Source of the DNA: Setophaga petechia
Lineage: Eukaryota; Chordata; Aves; Passeriformes; Parulidae
Direction: 5' to 3'
Length of the DNA: 64,000 bases
Assembly (NCBI GenBank): GCA_024362935.1
Contig: JANCRA010000008.1
Location: 29,010,557 to 29,074,556, forward strand
A program made the position numbers and the translations under genes. Positions 47,841 through 60,100 of this stretch are shown piece by piece. Below the pieces are notes generated by a model that saw nothing but the letters and a program-made list of their open reading frames with translations, was not told where the DNA came from and searched no databases. Position 1 is the stretch's first letter. Each line of letters begins with the position of its first letter.

Positions 47841-50800
47841 TGCATTTATGAAGCATTCAGGAAAGGAAAATTCTTCCTCAGCAATAAGAAAATAAATTGA
47901 AAGTTCAAAAGCAACTTCCCCACTCAAAAAACACCCCCCCCCAGCCCTGTATGTGTTGACTGACATGCTTTTAGCTTATTACTGGTGTTACACTATTTAT
48001 TGACTACTTGCAAAAATGACATGTACATAACCCTTTTACTAACTAACTGTCCAAAGAGCTTCTGTTTCAGTAGAAAAAAATTGAAATAAATAACCCTGAG
48101 GATTCCATTAGCAGCTAAGCAGACATTTCACACTCAACACATGGCTGCAGGTAGAGAAATACAGAAAAAAAAAAGTGCATTTGCACTTCTTTAAATCCTG
48201 GACAATACATATATTTCATAGCTATGTCATAACCACTGGAAAGTCACCTTCACACAGTAATTTATAAGAGCAGGCTGTTATGCAGGGACCTGTGAGTGGG
48301 TCAGTGCATTTCTTTCCCAGTGCCAATAGAACTCATTCCTGAAGAAAGGCACTGGTTCATCCATCAGGAACAGACAAGAACTTTGAAATCAAGCACAGGG
48401 CTACTTTTTTCTTGAACAAAAAGTTGCAAAAACCTTTTTCAAGGGCACACCTGTAGCAGAAGACAGTGATAGATGTATCTTGGCTGATTAGTAACATCTA
48501 CTGTACATAGATGATAGGCATTTCTCAGCTGTTTGAGGTTTGAAACTGCTCATCCACTGCATTGGATAGGGGGGAAGGAAGACCAGACCAACCATGCTTT
48601 TTATATATCAGAATTCACTGTACCTTTTACATTTTGTTCAGCTGAAAGCCAAGAGCATGGTCCCTTTTTCTTAAAAAAAAAATCAAAATTCCTTAATTTT
48701 TTTTCAAAACATTGTTACTTGAAATTGAAAGCCAAAGAAGCGAGATAGTTACAGGGAACAGCAGTGTGGCATTGTGCCATAGCACTAATAAGGATAAACA
48801 CAATAAATAAACTCTTTTATTTTTCTGGACATTAGTCTTAGATTCCATGAACATAAAATGAACAAGGTACAGTACTCTAACACAAACTTGTACTGCACAT
48901 AGACAAGAAAAGGTTTTCATGCATGTTAATTGCTCTGAATAGAGGAAAATTTTTGTGAAGGGAGCTTGAATGCCACTTATTCAAACTGAACCGTACCATT
49001 CCTATGGGGAAAGCTTGATGATATGTCTATCAAAAAAGCAAATGTTACATCTAGTTGCAAGGGCACACTTAGCTGCTCATCTCTGATACCTGTAAGATAA
49101 TACCTTATGGGTGATCTATATACTGTTTAAAACAGGTCAAACATAGTTATTACTGGAAACCAGATACAAATAAGTCAAGAGACTGCATTAATTAGTTTGT
49201 TTTGCAGGAGTTAAATGAGGGGAAAATCACCTATGGTCAAAAATGTCCTTGTTCTGCAAAAGACACAGTAATTTTATGCAGTGCAATGTCTAAAGTTTGT
49301 TCAATACTATGCAATGTAATAAAATGTTATGTAGCAATACAGCCCGGGCTTCTACTGAGGTGTGTGAATCACTGCTGATTTCAGAGGAGGCAGGATCTGG
49401 TCCTTAGTTAGAAGTGATAACAAGCCAAGTTTCAATTCTCTTATATGTACACCAAAGACAGTTGTCATCTCTGACAAAGGTGCAGAAATGGCATGGAAAT
49501 CTATTCATGTGCTTTGGACACTGGCTTTTTGGAGCAGAGGAATATGTATTAAACAGCAAAGCTTCACAAGCACATGCAGGACTGGCATTATAGATGACTT
49601 TCCTGAGCAAAGGCCAAGTTACTAGCTGGGCTTTTACTAAACTTTTGAATTGTACAGAAAGAGTGTTAAAAATATTTTCAACCTGTTGTATTATACTGAC
49701 TGGGTTTGAATTAAATTGCAGATGTTCAATATTCCTGAAACAGTACTTTTTATTAAGAGACAGAGTAGTCCATTAAACTTCTGTTTCAAATCACATTACT
49801 TGTCATTAAACAACCAGAGCATGTTTTCTCTTTCTTTTGACCTTGGCAATTAACATATAAACTTTCAAAGCACTGCGCTCAGACCTCTGAAAAGAAATAT
49901 GATATTGAACACAATTAGAGACATAAAGATGGAGGAGACAAATAAAGGGTATCTAAATATAAAGAAATTTCCTAAAAACTCTTCCTGGAAATAAGACACT
50001 GTTATTCGAGAGTAGACAGTTTAAAGTGAAAAGACATCTGACATTTGCATTGATGCTGCAGTAGTGTAGCTCTGACTTGCAGTAGGTGTAATTAGAGCAT
50101 TCAGTCTACGGAGGAAGAAAGACCTGTCACTCTGCAGCAAAGCCCCAAGCAAGGCAGGATAGCTAACAATGTCTTATCCTTAAATTACGCTTCTGATTTG
50201 AAAAAATATTAAAAAAAACAAGGTTTGAGGTGGATTGTGTAGTATTAGTAACTGAACCTTTCCCCACTTCTCTGTTAATATTATTACAGCAAGTTATTAC
50301 ATATTTTTTGAAGCCCAGAGGACAGCTCAAGATTCATCTGCTTGAGTAAATGCACTGATAGGATTATTTTGGAAAAGCATGATGTAAGCAGACTCTTTCT
50401 AAAAGAATGAAACCCCTCAAGGTACTCATAATTAAATTGATTAATTTGGCTTTTGAAGGTGCACTATGTCATCTGATTTTGAAGGTAGACAAATATCCAA
50501 GAGATAGAATATCAGTGTCTTCTTATCCCTTCTCTTTTTAGGGTTCACGTACTACCAGTTAACATGGGAAACATCTCAGAAAAAAGCTACTTTTCAGCCC
50601 TGCTGATTGAAAGGAACTTGAAATTTGAATTTTTTCCAGTCTTGATCAAGAAATAAATTCCATGCATTGGAAATAGCTTAAAATGTTCTGAAATACATGG
50701 AGTGAAAAGAGTCCAATCACTGTTCAATCCTGAATATATCCCCTGCAAACCCCACTGTTCTTAAAAAATCCCCCTCATCCACTAGCAGGAGTTTAGAAAA

Positions 50801-53717
50801 AACAGAGGAGTTTCTCACTTCTACATGGCCAGAGATAGAGTGGATGATACCTACAATGATTCCTTCCTCTTTTCTTGCAACAATACTGATCTTTTTGTCA
50901 GATATTCACAGAGATCCACAGGCACAATTTTATCATTACAATGTTTGTCATGAGACAGAGAAGGGACAGGTTACTGCTGCTTTCTGAAACACTGGTCATA
51001 GAGACTTGATTGAGACCAAATGCTGAGAGTTTTCGGAAGCTGACTGCCAGATTTCCACACCTAATGCAAGCCATGAAGGTTTTGTCTTCCAAGCATCCCT
51101 AAATATCTTCTGTTTGGAAGGAGCAATGGTTTTCCAGGGAAGTGGAAATCAACACTAAAAATTATTGACAATTTCCATTTTTAGGGATCCCCTTGGCTAC
51201 AGGTACAATGAAAGAGAATTATTTTGCCTTCCCTTGCCAAATTCAGGAGAATCCATAACTGACATCTATGCCAGCAAATGAGGTACATAAGAAAACCCAA
51301 TGAAATATAAGAGAAAATCAGAGCTATTTGGTCAGTAAACAATTTAAGATTACCATGGAACAAGGCAAACTGGCTCTTCAAAGCCTTTCTCAATAGCTCT
51401 CCTGCTTCTGTTGAGTAGGCACTACATTAAACTTGATCATCATTTGAACTACTTATGAATAATTGATTTAGGAATAACTTCACTGACAAAAATCTCACAG
51501 TTCAATTTGCTACGGTTTGTGGAACATATTTATATTCATTTATAACAATGCTAATCGACGGCAATCCAGACTTCAGAACCCTTAAAAAATTAACTGAACG
51601 TTACAAACTCAAATACTGTCGATCAACATAATTTAATAGAGTATCTTCCATTTCAGATTACCTAACAAAGATCAATCATAATCACAGGACCCTCAACCAT
51701 TTCTATTCTCTTGTGGTTATTAAAATAGATGGGATTTTCCAGTATGTCTAAAAGATTAATGAATCAGATTTCTGGTAGATCAGAGTGAGATACTAAATTA
51801 GGAACAAGCAATTCTCCAGAAGAACCCTCACTAGTTGCACGTACCCCCACGTCATCTTTGCCAATGGAGTTCCATTTGGAATATCTTTGTTAATCACAAT
51901 AACAGAAGCATCTTTCCAGGTAATACTGTTTAACTTTTTGTTGGCTTGATGTGTGTGCATGTGTGTCCCACAGGAAATAACAAAAAATTGGGTTTTTTAT
52001 GGGAGAATACATATGCATTGATCTGTTGGACATAAGGACACTGAAAATTACAACTCACGTGCAAATCTGGAATAAAAAAAGATAAGTAGGAGAAGGGTAA
52101 CCAATACAAGGAATGGTAACAGAACATTATATTCTACAGAGTCAAGGGCATAGCTTAGGGTACCTGAACTGACAAAATATAGGTCACTGAATCTTCTTTT
52201 ACCACCCAATTAGAGATGTAGTGTTCAGTTATAGCAATACTCTTCCTCCTCGCAGACCCTTCACATGATGATGAAAGTCGATCAGGCAGCTGATATAGAA
52301 GGCCTCTAGCACTGAGCATAAATTTTTGCTGCAAAAATATGACTGTGAAATTTCTCTCAATCAAAGAAGCAAATCCCCAAAATTAGCTTAGTAGAAAAAA
52401 AATCAACTTTGTTTCCACTTCTCTATTTCTACCAAGTCTGCTTTTCCTAGATAATTTTTCATGTTTCCTACAGGCCTCTATCACAAAAACCAAAGTGTCA
52501 TAGCAGAGGCAGCATTAATTTTTGATATAAAGGTGCCAAGAAAATATCAGAATTTTGTTCTTCATGTCCCTTTTAAGATATTACAAATCCTCTTGAGCTG
52601 AGAAAACTAGTGCTGAAACAATCATAACAGTGATTTAAGAGGATCATCTTGAAAATGCCAGATTTATACTGATGGTGTGTTCTCTTCCTGTGAAGAGTTT
52701 CACCATTTCCTTTGGTGATATTTGAAATTCTCTAACTTCTACAGTCTCCAGTAAAGACATGGCATGAAGCTGTCTAAGTATTTATAGAAGTTTTTATCAC
52801 ATTTTCTGCACACACAAAGAATGCCCACCGTGGCACCTCCCTATTCCCTTTCGTACTGCATCCTATCAGCACTCTCGTGAGCTGGCAGATGGATCCAATT
52901 TAGAGATGCTGTCCCAGGAAACCTCACAAGTGTCCGTGGGTGGCTGTAAGAACAGAGCAGCACCGGTGTTGTCCCTACCTGACACCCTCCAGAGAAGAAT
53001 CTTGGGGTTAGAATGAAAACAGGAGCTGTTCAAATGTGGCCCAAGCAGAAGGGAGGACAAACTCACTGACAGGCAAGATGTCCTAGGGCAGGCCTGAAAA
53101 CCCCACACAGAGAATACGAGCTCAAATTTTGCAGCCTCTCTCAACAGGTCCATTCCTTTACACATGAGACAGAAGAAGCAAACCAGAATTGATACACACT
53201 GCAGATGACTGTGTATCAAGGGAAATAACTTGTGTTCATCCATTTGCAGTTGTCCTTCAAAATATTTGCATGCTTACTTTGCCTCATGGTCACCAGAGGT
53301 TTAGTGTTATGCCATGATATGCAAAATCGTAGGAGTTTCATACTCCTTTTGAGAAGGTGGGAAAAGTAGAAATGAACAACTCAAGAAGCTATAAGACTTT
53401 TGTTCAGAGAGTAATATACACTGGTATGAAACACCAGGAGAAGACTTAGATTGTAGGTTTATCTGTCCCCTTTCACGGTGACCTTGAAAATACTTAGAGA
53501 AAGCTAGAGAGAAAAGCAATTACATTTTTGAAATTACACACCACTATTCTCATTCATCTTGATAACCACTTTTAAGGAATCCAAAAAAGGCTAAAATATT
53601 GCTTTTATAAAAGTTGTAAAGACCTTGGTTCTGTAGAGTCAGTTTTAAAATAAATTTAGATGTACAAAGATGAATTTTTATTTCCTTTGTGTTGCTAAAT
53701 TGCTACTTTTGTAATTC

Positions 53718-53778
53718 AAAAAAAAAAAAAAAAACCAGCAGTCCTCTACTGAGGACCTTGGTAAAAAAAAAAAAAAAA
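53718..53778. repeat. Two A-tracts flanking a small hairpin
   Basis: An A17 run at 53718-53734 and an A16 run at 53763-53778 flank 28 bp that contain GTCCTC at 53741-53746 and its inverted copy GAGGAC at 53751-53756, with a TACT loop. Confidence 0.8.
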
Positions 53779-54057
53779 GTACATGATCTTTTTTTCCTTA
53801 TTCTGGAAAAATATGCAGCAGTTCAACCTGTGTTGTGCAGCCATCCCTACTGTGTCACAAGCATCTGCATTCATCCTTTTCTGTGCCTTTATAATGTGAT
53901 TGAAGTGTTGATAAGAAGCTGCATTTATAAAAACAGGATATTATTCAAACAATAGGCACAAGATCTTAGTTATTCTTCTTCCTGCTGGTTTAAGCTCCCC
54001 TGTGTTCATTTAGGCATGATCTGTCTTCGTGTCTCTTTTACTCTCATTATTATCTTG

Positions 54058-54730
54058 CCTTACCAATTAGGTAAGGACCTGAACGGCCTGTTATTCCAGC
54101 CTGGGAGGGCTGGGGGTCAGAAGGAGTCATGCTTAATGTTAAGTGGCTGTGAAACATTAAAGCCTGTAAATTCATCAGGACAGTTGGCCTGGCCCACTGC
54201 AGGGCAAGGGGTGTAAGTACTTTTCTGCTTGAATTACGCATGGAGCAGCCCTGACTTTGAAATGCCAGGATCCACGCTGAGCTCAGTGAACGCTCCCCAG
54301 GTGCGTAGCTCCAGCCTCAGCTCTAATAGCAGGAGCAATAGGGGTTATTTTTGGAAGCTCTTGGCAGACAGATAGAAAAAGAAACTTCAAAAATCATTCT
54401 GCCTTTTTACTGAGGACCCCCTTAGGAGTACTACTGGGAAAAAGTCTGTCGACCTGCCACAGCTAATAGTCACTCAGCAGCCCGGCGCAACCGGCGCTCC
54501 AGAATCAATGTGCTGCAGCTATTCAGCAGTACCACATCTGATGCTTGAAAGGATGGAAAATACGACATGTGACAGCTGCTTATGAGTGATAGTGGTGGTG
54601 AACAAAAAGCCTAACAGGTACTGGAATGTCCCCGCCCCCACGCAGAAAGGAAGCGGAAGGGAAGGATGGCTTTTCCTAGCACGGCTGCACTCTGCAGCAG
54701 GCACCGTCCTGCCTGCCAGACTGGCAGCTC
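54058..54730. promoter_or_regulatory. Candidate conserved regulatory block
   Basis: A long block that is visibly richer in GC and CpG than the neighbouring desert. It opens with a 7-bp inverted repeat, CCTTACC (54058-54064) and GGTAAGG (54070-54076), around AATTA. Farther in are a CpG-containing segment with CCCGGCGCAACCGGCGC near 54481, a TALE/E-box composite TGACAGCTG at 54570-54578, and a GC-box-like CCCCGCCCCC near 54631. Short frames on both strands (54016-54216, 54050-54241, 54519-54860) overlap and none resembles an exon with conserved protein content. It may be an enhancer or a non-coding RNA promoter; this is inferred from composition and motifs only. Confidence 0.27.
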
Positions 54731-56751
54731 CAACAGGTCAACAGCAATTATTCACATGGCACCTCTGAAGCAGTGGCTTGCTACCCACAGTATCCCTGCT
54801 ACATCATGTACCAGACTGCTGACTGGACATCGAGAGGTTTTTCACTTCTTGGATGAGTGAATAAGAGACCTACAGACATAAAGAGAAAAAGGTCAAATCC
54901 CTTGGTCTAGAATTTGTACGAGAAGAGCAAGCAACTATTTGTAACCAATATGGACAAGGTTAAAATCTAAGCAAGGCTAGTTAACTTTGGAAAGAAGGAT
55001 TTTCTGGTATACCAAAAAAACTGGCTGGGGTTTGTTACTATGGCTTTACTACTGGTTTCATTGGGATCTCACCTGCATATTCTCTTGGTCTGCTTGAAAT
55101 TTAGCAATATTTAAATATTTCTGGAGTTACGAGTCATTTCATGAAATACAATAGTGTCTTATTTTGATATATAGTAAGACATTTCTTTGGCAAAGGCAAC
55201 TTTGCTTCTGTCTACTATGTGGCTTACCACCTCAAACTTTTGTCTCCAAATCTGAATAAATACTTGTAGTTACACCTCATCTCCATGATCTTCACTCTTC
55301 ATTGTGGAAGCATAACTAAGATTGGTATTTACAGAAAAAAATATTCACTTGTTCTGAGAGAAAAGCTCCTTTTTAAACACAGCTGAAACTTTTAAAATAT
55401 ATCCCAAAATAATTCTCATAAACTAATAATTTTGGCAAGTTTATATAGAAAAAGGGTCTTCAAAATAAATCAATAATGTTATTACTACTGTGCAGAATGA
55501 TAGAACACCTCCCTAAAATAAAAAAGACAAGAAGAAATTTCATCAGGAGAGAACCTAGTTATTAGAGACATTGTAAAAGCAAAGATGACTCTGAATTTGG
55601 TGTACAAAGGTGAGTTTGATCAAAGGTTAGTTTAATCATTTGTCTATACAAGGAAGTGCTGCCCTGAGTTGTCAGTAGCTCTTCTTGACCTATTAAAAGT
55701 CCTAAGTTAATATTATTTTGTAGATCTCAATTGGAAAGACTCCCTTAATAACTCATGCATGAGAGCAACTTGTTAATATGTATTTTTACTAGTTATTTTT
55801 TCCGACAAATAAATATTTTCTGTCATGTTCAATATTTTTATACTGTAAGATTTTTTATCTTGCTTTAAGATATATAAACTCCCTTTCAAATATTTATATA
55901 CCACCAAGAAATATTTTCAAGACTGCCTCTGTTTGTGATTTTATCTTCATGCTAAGGGATTCAAAAGGTTAAGATTTTAATCCACTGCAAGGGATTTGCT
56001 GAATAAATATCTTGTTTGCTAGAGCTGGATTAGGACAACACGCTAAACCTACTCCATCTAACTACAGCACAGTGAATCTTGTCAAGAAAATAAACTCTTC
56101 TGTTTATCCTCACTTATGCACAGAGCTATGAATAACTCTTATAACCAGCTAGTGATCCTGCCTACATTATCTTGTCTGTAAACATGCCCTGCATGCTGAA
56201 ACAGCTGAAAGGAACATACAGGATTAGGAAAAATCACAGAAGCTGAAAACATGTTTTGACGCAACTATGGGAGAAAAAAATCCTCAGCTCCAGGTGAAAA
56301 GCTTTATAGTCTATCTCATCTCCCCTTATCCTCATATTGCCCAGAATTGCCTTATTTTGTCAAAGAGAAGCTATGATGAAAAGCTCCTTAGAGTGACCCA
56401 ACTTGAAGGAATGCCTCCTTCTTTAATTTCCCTGAGAGACAAAACAGTATATAGGTGTCTGCTTTCAAATCATTATTTTTCAAAAGGTACACTAGGAAAG
56501 GTTAGGAAAAACGTTTGTACTGAGCAAAAACACACACCTCAAAACATTTGTTGATTTGTAAACCACTGCTTAAACTTTGAGTTCAACATTTGAGTTTTAA
56601 CCTAGGAGATCCCAAACATGTTACAAACCTTATCAAAGACTCTATTTCTCATTAACGCATTAATCAGTGGGCTGCTTGGTTAAGGACAGCATCTAGCATT
56701 AGCCTGCAGAGGAACAACTCTTTCCTGACATATAGGAATGCTTCACCATAA
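54731..56751. other. Unique gene-free stretch
   Basis: No gene is recognised. The plus frame at 56267-56554 (95 codons) has no domain. The 80 bp before the next CR1 (56670-56750) could be a decayed part of it but carry no clear landmark. Confidence 0.5.
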
Positions 56752-57140
56752 TTGACCCAGGTGGCCAAGAAGGCCAGTGGCATCCTGGCCTGTATCAGCA
56801 GTAGTGTGGCCAGCAGGACCAGGAAAGTGATTCTCCCCCTGTACTCAGCACTGGTGAGGCCACACTCGAGTGCTGTGTCCAGTTCTGGGCTCCTCAATTC
56901 AGGAAGCACACTGAGAAGGGTCTATAGAAGGGTGGCAAAACTGGCCAAGGGTCTGGAGCACAAATCCTGTGAGGAGCAGCTGATGGAGCTGGTGGTGCTT
57001 ATCCTGGAGAAGAGGAGGCTGGGGAGACCCTATCACCCTCTCCCTGCAAAGAGGTTGTAGCCAGGTGAAGGCTGGCCTCTTCTCCCAGGCAGCCAGTGAC
57101 AGGATGGAAGGACGTAATCTTAGGCTGCACCAGGGGAGAA
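56752..57140 (+). mobile_element. CR1 LINE ORF2 fragment (plus)
   Basis: The frame from 56752 reads QVAKKASGILACISSSVASR, then REV-like TRKV, ILPLYSALVRPH, VSSSGLL and GLEHKSCEEQLMELVVLILEKRRLG. This is the order of the CR1 ORF2 C-terminal region, beginning farther upstream than in the other plus-strand copies. The conserved tyrosine-containing YCVQFW segment is shifted to SSAVSSSG by a frame change. After the KRRLG motif, the 3' UTR is represented only by a short piece (about 57060-57140), and the usual CR1 3' terminus is missing. The copy is therefore truncated at both ends. Confidence 0.93.
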
Positions 57141-60100
57141 AAACACGTAAGTAGCTACCTGGAGAGCACGGACTTCAAAAATCTAAAAAATAGGTCTAGG
57201 GTTTTCTCATGTTTTCTCATTCATGTTTTCGTGATCAAAATGAATCCAGCTGAGAAGTCCATAGAAAGCTAGAATTACAGCAACAAGAAAAAATTTCAAA
57301 TGAGTCTGCACACTTTAATGACATACCTGTTCAGAAATTTTCTACCTAAGTGTGTAGAGAATTATTTCCTCTAATAGCTTTAAAAATTTGAAAAGTGAAC
57401 TCTATATTTTTCTATTTCCACCTTTGCATCTGAATTTTAAGCTTTTTTTTATTATGAAGACAACATACATGGCAACTATCACCAGTTCTCTTCCCTAACT
57501 AAATATATTTGCAAGTAGGTTTCCTCAGAATCAAATTCAGAGAGAAAATGTTTTTACAATTGTTTTTCAATTTATAAGTACAAAACAAACCTCATAGTTC
57601 TTGTTGCTAATAAAGGCAGCAGCCTCACCCTGCCTTAGGAATTTCATAAGGCACTGCATGATACTAAATAAGTTTTTAAACATTCCTTTTGCAATATACA
57701 GTTAGAGGTATGCAGATTTGTCTGGTAACCCAGCATATTTTACTATTTACACTTTATTTCCACAATAGAATGAAAAAGAATGTGTGACCAGCAGAACTAG
57801 GAAAAAGGACAATAAAATGATAATTTGATGTAAAAGTTGGGGCATTCCAGTCAGTTAATTTGCTTTTCTACAGGAGGCGTAGCTATCTGAATTTCCATAA
57901 TATAAAACCGTTTACTCTTCCACTGAGTAGGAATTTATTAAAAAAACATCCCTGTGGCATGGTTTAAGGTCAACTATTACAGTAAAATATTCATTATCAT
58001 GATACATATGAAATAAACATTTAAATATAAAACACCTCCATTTCTTTCATCAGCAGTAGTAAAAGCAGCAAATAGTTGGTTCAGCAAGGAAGCTTTTACA
58101 ATTATTTGACAGGATTTTTCATTGTCTGCTCAGAAACATCAGCCAATTCTCTATGAGTAAAGATATAAAGAAGTGAACACTGCTTAGTATTCATGGATGT
58201 TTCTATAACTAAAATTATAGCATGGATTTATACATAAAACGAAGAACACATTCACTCAAGATATGTCTTTGTTTTATTCCCTCAAATAGTTTCATAGGAT
58301 CAGCAGCCTCTTCTCATAAAAAAAAAGAATGACCACTGTTAATAAAATGGGGAAAAAATTATATTGATGATGAAAGACACCCAAAGCTCATAAAAATGAA
58401 TCACTACATATGCTGGTTAAGAATGTCTCAATTTAAAACAATATAATTCCTGAAAGTTGTGAGGCAAAATTTCTTTCATGTGAGCAGTATTTATATGGAT
58501 TTTTCAGTATAACCAGGAGAAAACAAACAAATTTTAATATGCAGTCCTCAAACTCATACGTTAGCATGTGCTATCCAAAAACTGGTATCATTGCTAACAG
58601 CGATAAAAATGTTAATTTATTTCTAATCCTGTAGAAGTCTATTTTCTCGAATAGTTACGGAAATGGAAATGAAGTGGTGTCTAAAATGAGCACACTGTAT
58701 TTTACTTCTTCAAAGACCAAGAATTTCAACTGGGTACTTTTGGATAAGTTGTTCAACATGTTTTGTGCAAGATGTATTTGGAACATATAAAATGAACATC
58801 CTGAAAGGTATACAATAATACACTGGGTTAGGCCTTATAAATCAAAGTGTTTTAGACTTTTTAAGAATTGCAGAAGTGGGATTCCTTCCCATGGACCACA
58901 TGATCTTTTGCATGTGTTTATATATGGATTGTGCTTGTTTGTCTGTATTCAGTGTATCTGCACTGGCAAATAATCCATCTGCTGTTCATAAAAGAGGTTT
59001 GGAGAAGTCTTTAGAGTGATGTCCTACAACCTCTGTCTTCAGGAGAGATAAGATTTTTCCTCATGCTTCTCATCTATTATGAAAAGTATATGAATCTGTG
59101 GACAGAGATAATACAAATGTATTTCATGTGTTACATATCTGTCTACATATGCCCATAACTTAAAACGGGGACTATTTTCCTTAAATGTATAAGTTTTTCC
59201 TCTCTCTACAAATTCTACTGCTCTTGTCTGAGTCAGTGAGTCCAATATTCATACTCAGTATCAACACAGAGGAAGGCCATTTTCAATCTAAATGATAGAG
59301 GAATGAAATAACAGAATTGAAATAAAAAAATTAAATGCATTACAAAGAAAAAATAAATATCCACAAAATCCCCACAAAGTTTGCTGCCTAAAAGTTTATT
59401 GAACAGATAAACAGATTTATGAATTACTTATATTCTTCTACAGGTACATATATATGCTTTAAATAGTATATCTAATGACTATATCCATTTATAACATGTC
59501 CATTGTGTCAAAATTTCCAGCTCCCTGAAATAAAGCCACATTTTACTCTTAGAATGTTTCTCCTGGTGACATTCATTAAAAATAATTCATAAAACACAGG
59601 TGGCAATGTTCTGATTTAAGGCATGCCAAGGCAGAGGGTTTCATGTTGTCACTCTGACATAACAGGGTAAGAAACTTAGAACACTTGGATGCACAAAATC
59701 ATTCTTTTGGGTCCCTTCACCTCCTCTGTCTTCAGTGCCAGCCCAAGAGATGAAATGCATGTTACTGAGCAGCCGTGTAATTCTGGCACCATTAAGATGA
59801 CCGCCTTCCCTTCTCTCTTCCAGTTCTGACACTTGTTTTTAGTCTGCGTTTTCTGATGAAGCCTAGAGTCTGAAGGCCTTCCTCTAGAAGATCATCCTTA
59901 CCATGAGGAAAGATAGAATTTTCCTTGGCTGGAAAAAGAGGACGTAAGAAATGAGGACACAGATGAAAAGCCACATTTGTGAGGGTTTCTATTATCCGAA
60001 CAGGATTGCATTTTACTTGTGACCTTCTCTCGTAACACCTCCATGCTGCACCTTCCAGCCATGGCAGTGCCTCAGCAGGCTTTTGCATTGCTCTGAACCA

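Larger units (their letters stand above)
45803..54057. other. Unique AT-rich gene-free stretch
   Basis: About 8.2 kb with no identifiable gene or dispersed repeat. It contains AT-rich low-complexity sequence at 47783-47840, a C9 run at 47934-47942 and two A-tracts around a small hairpin at 53718-53778. The minus frame at 52866-53243 (125 codons) has cysteine- and serine-rich composition but no domain. Confidence 0.5.

Noticed and set aside
52866..53243. 125-codon minus-strand frame with an apparent Cys/Ser-rich N-terminus
   Set aside because: Hydrophobic and Cys-rich translation is common from T-rich antisense sequence; no secretion signal with a conserved mature region is evident.
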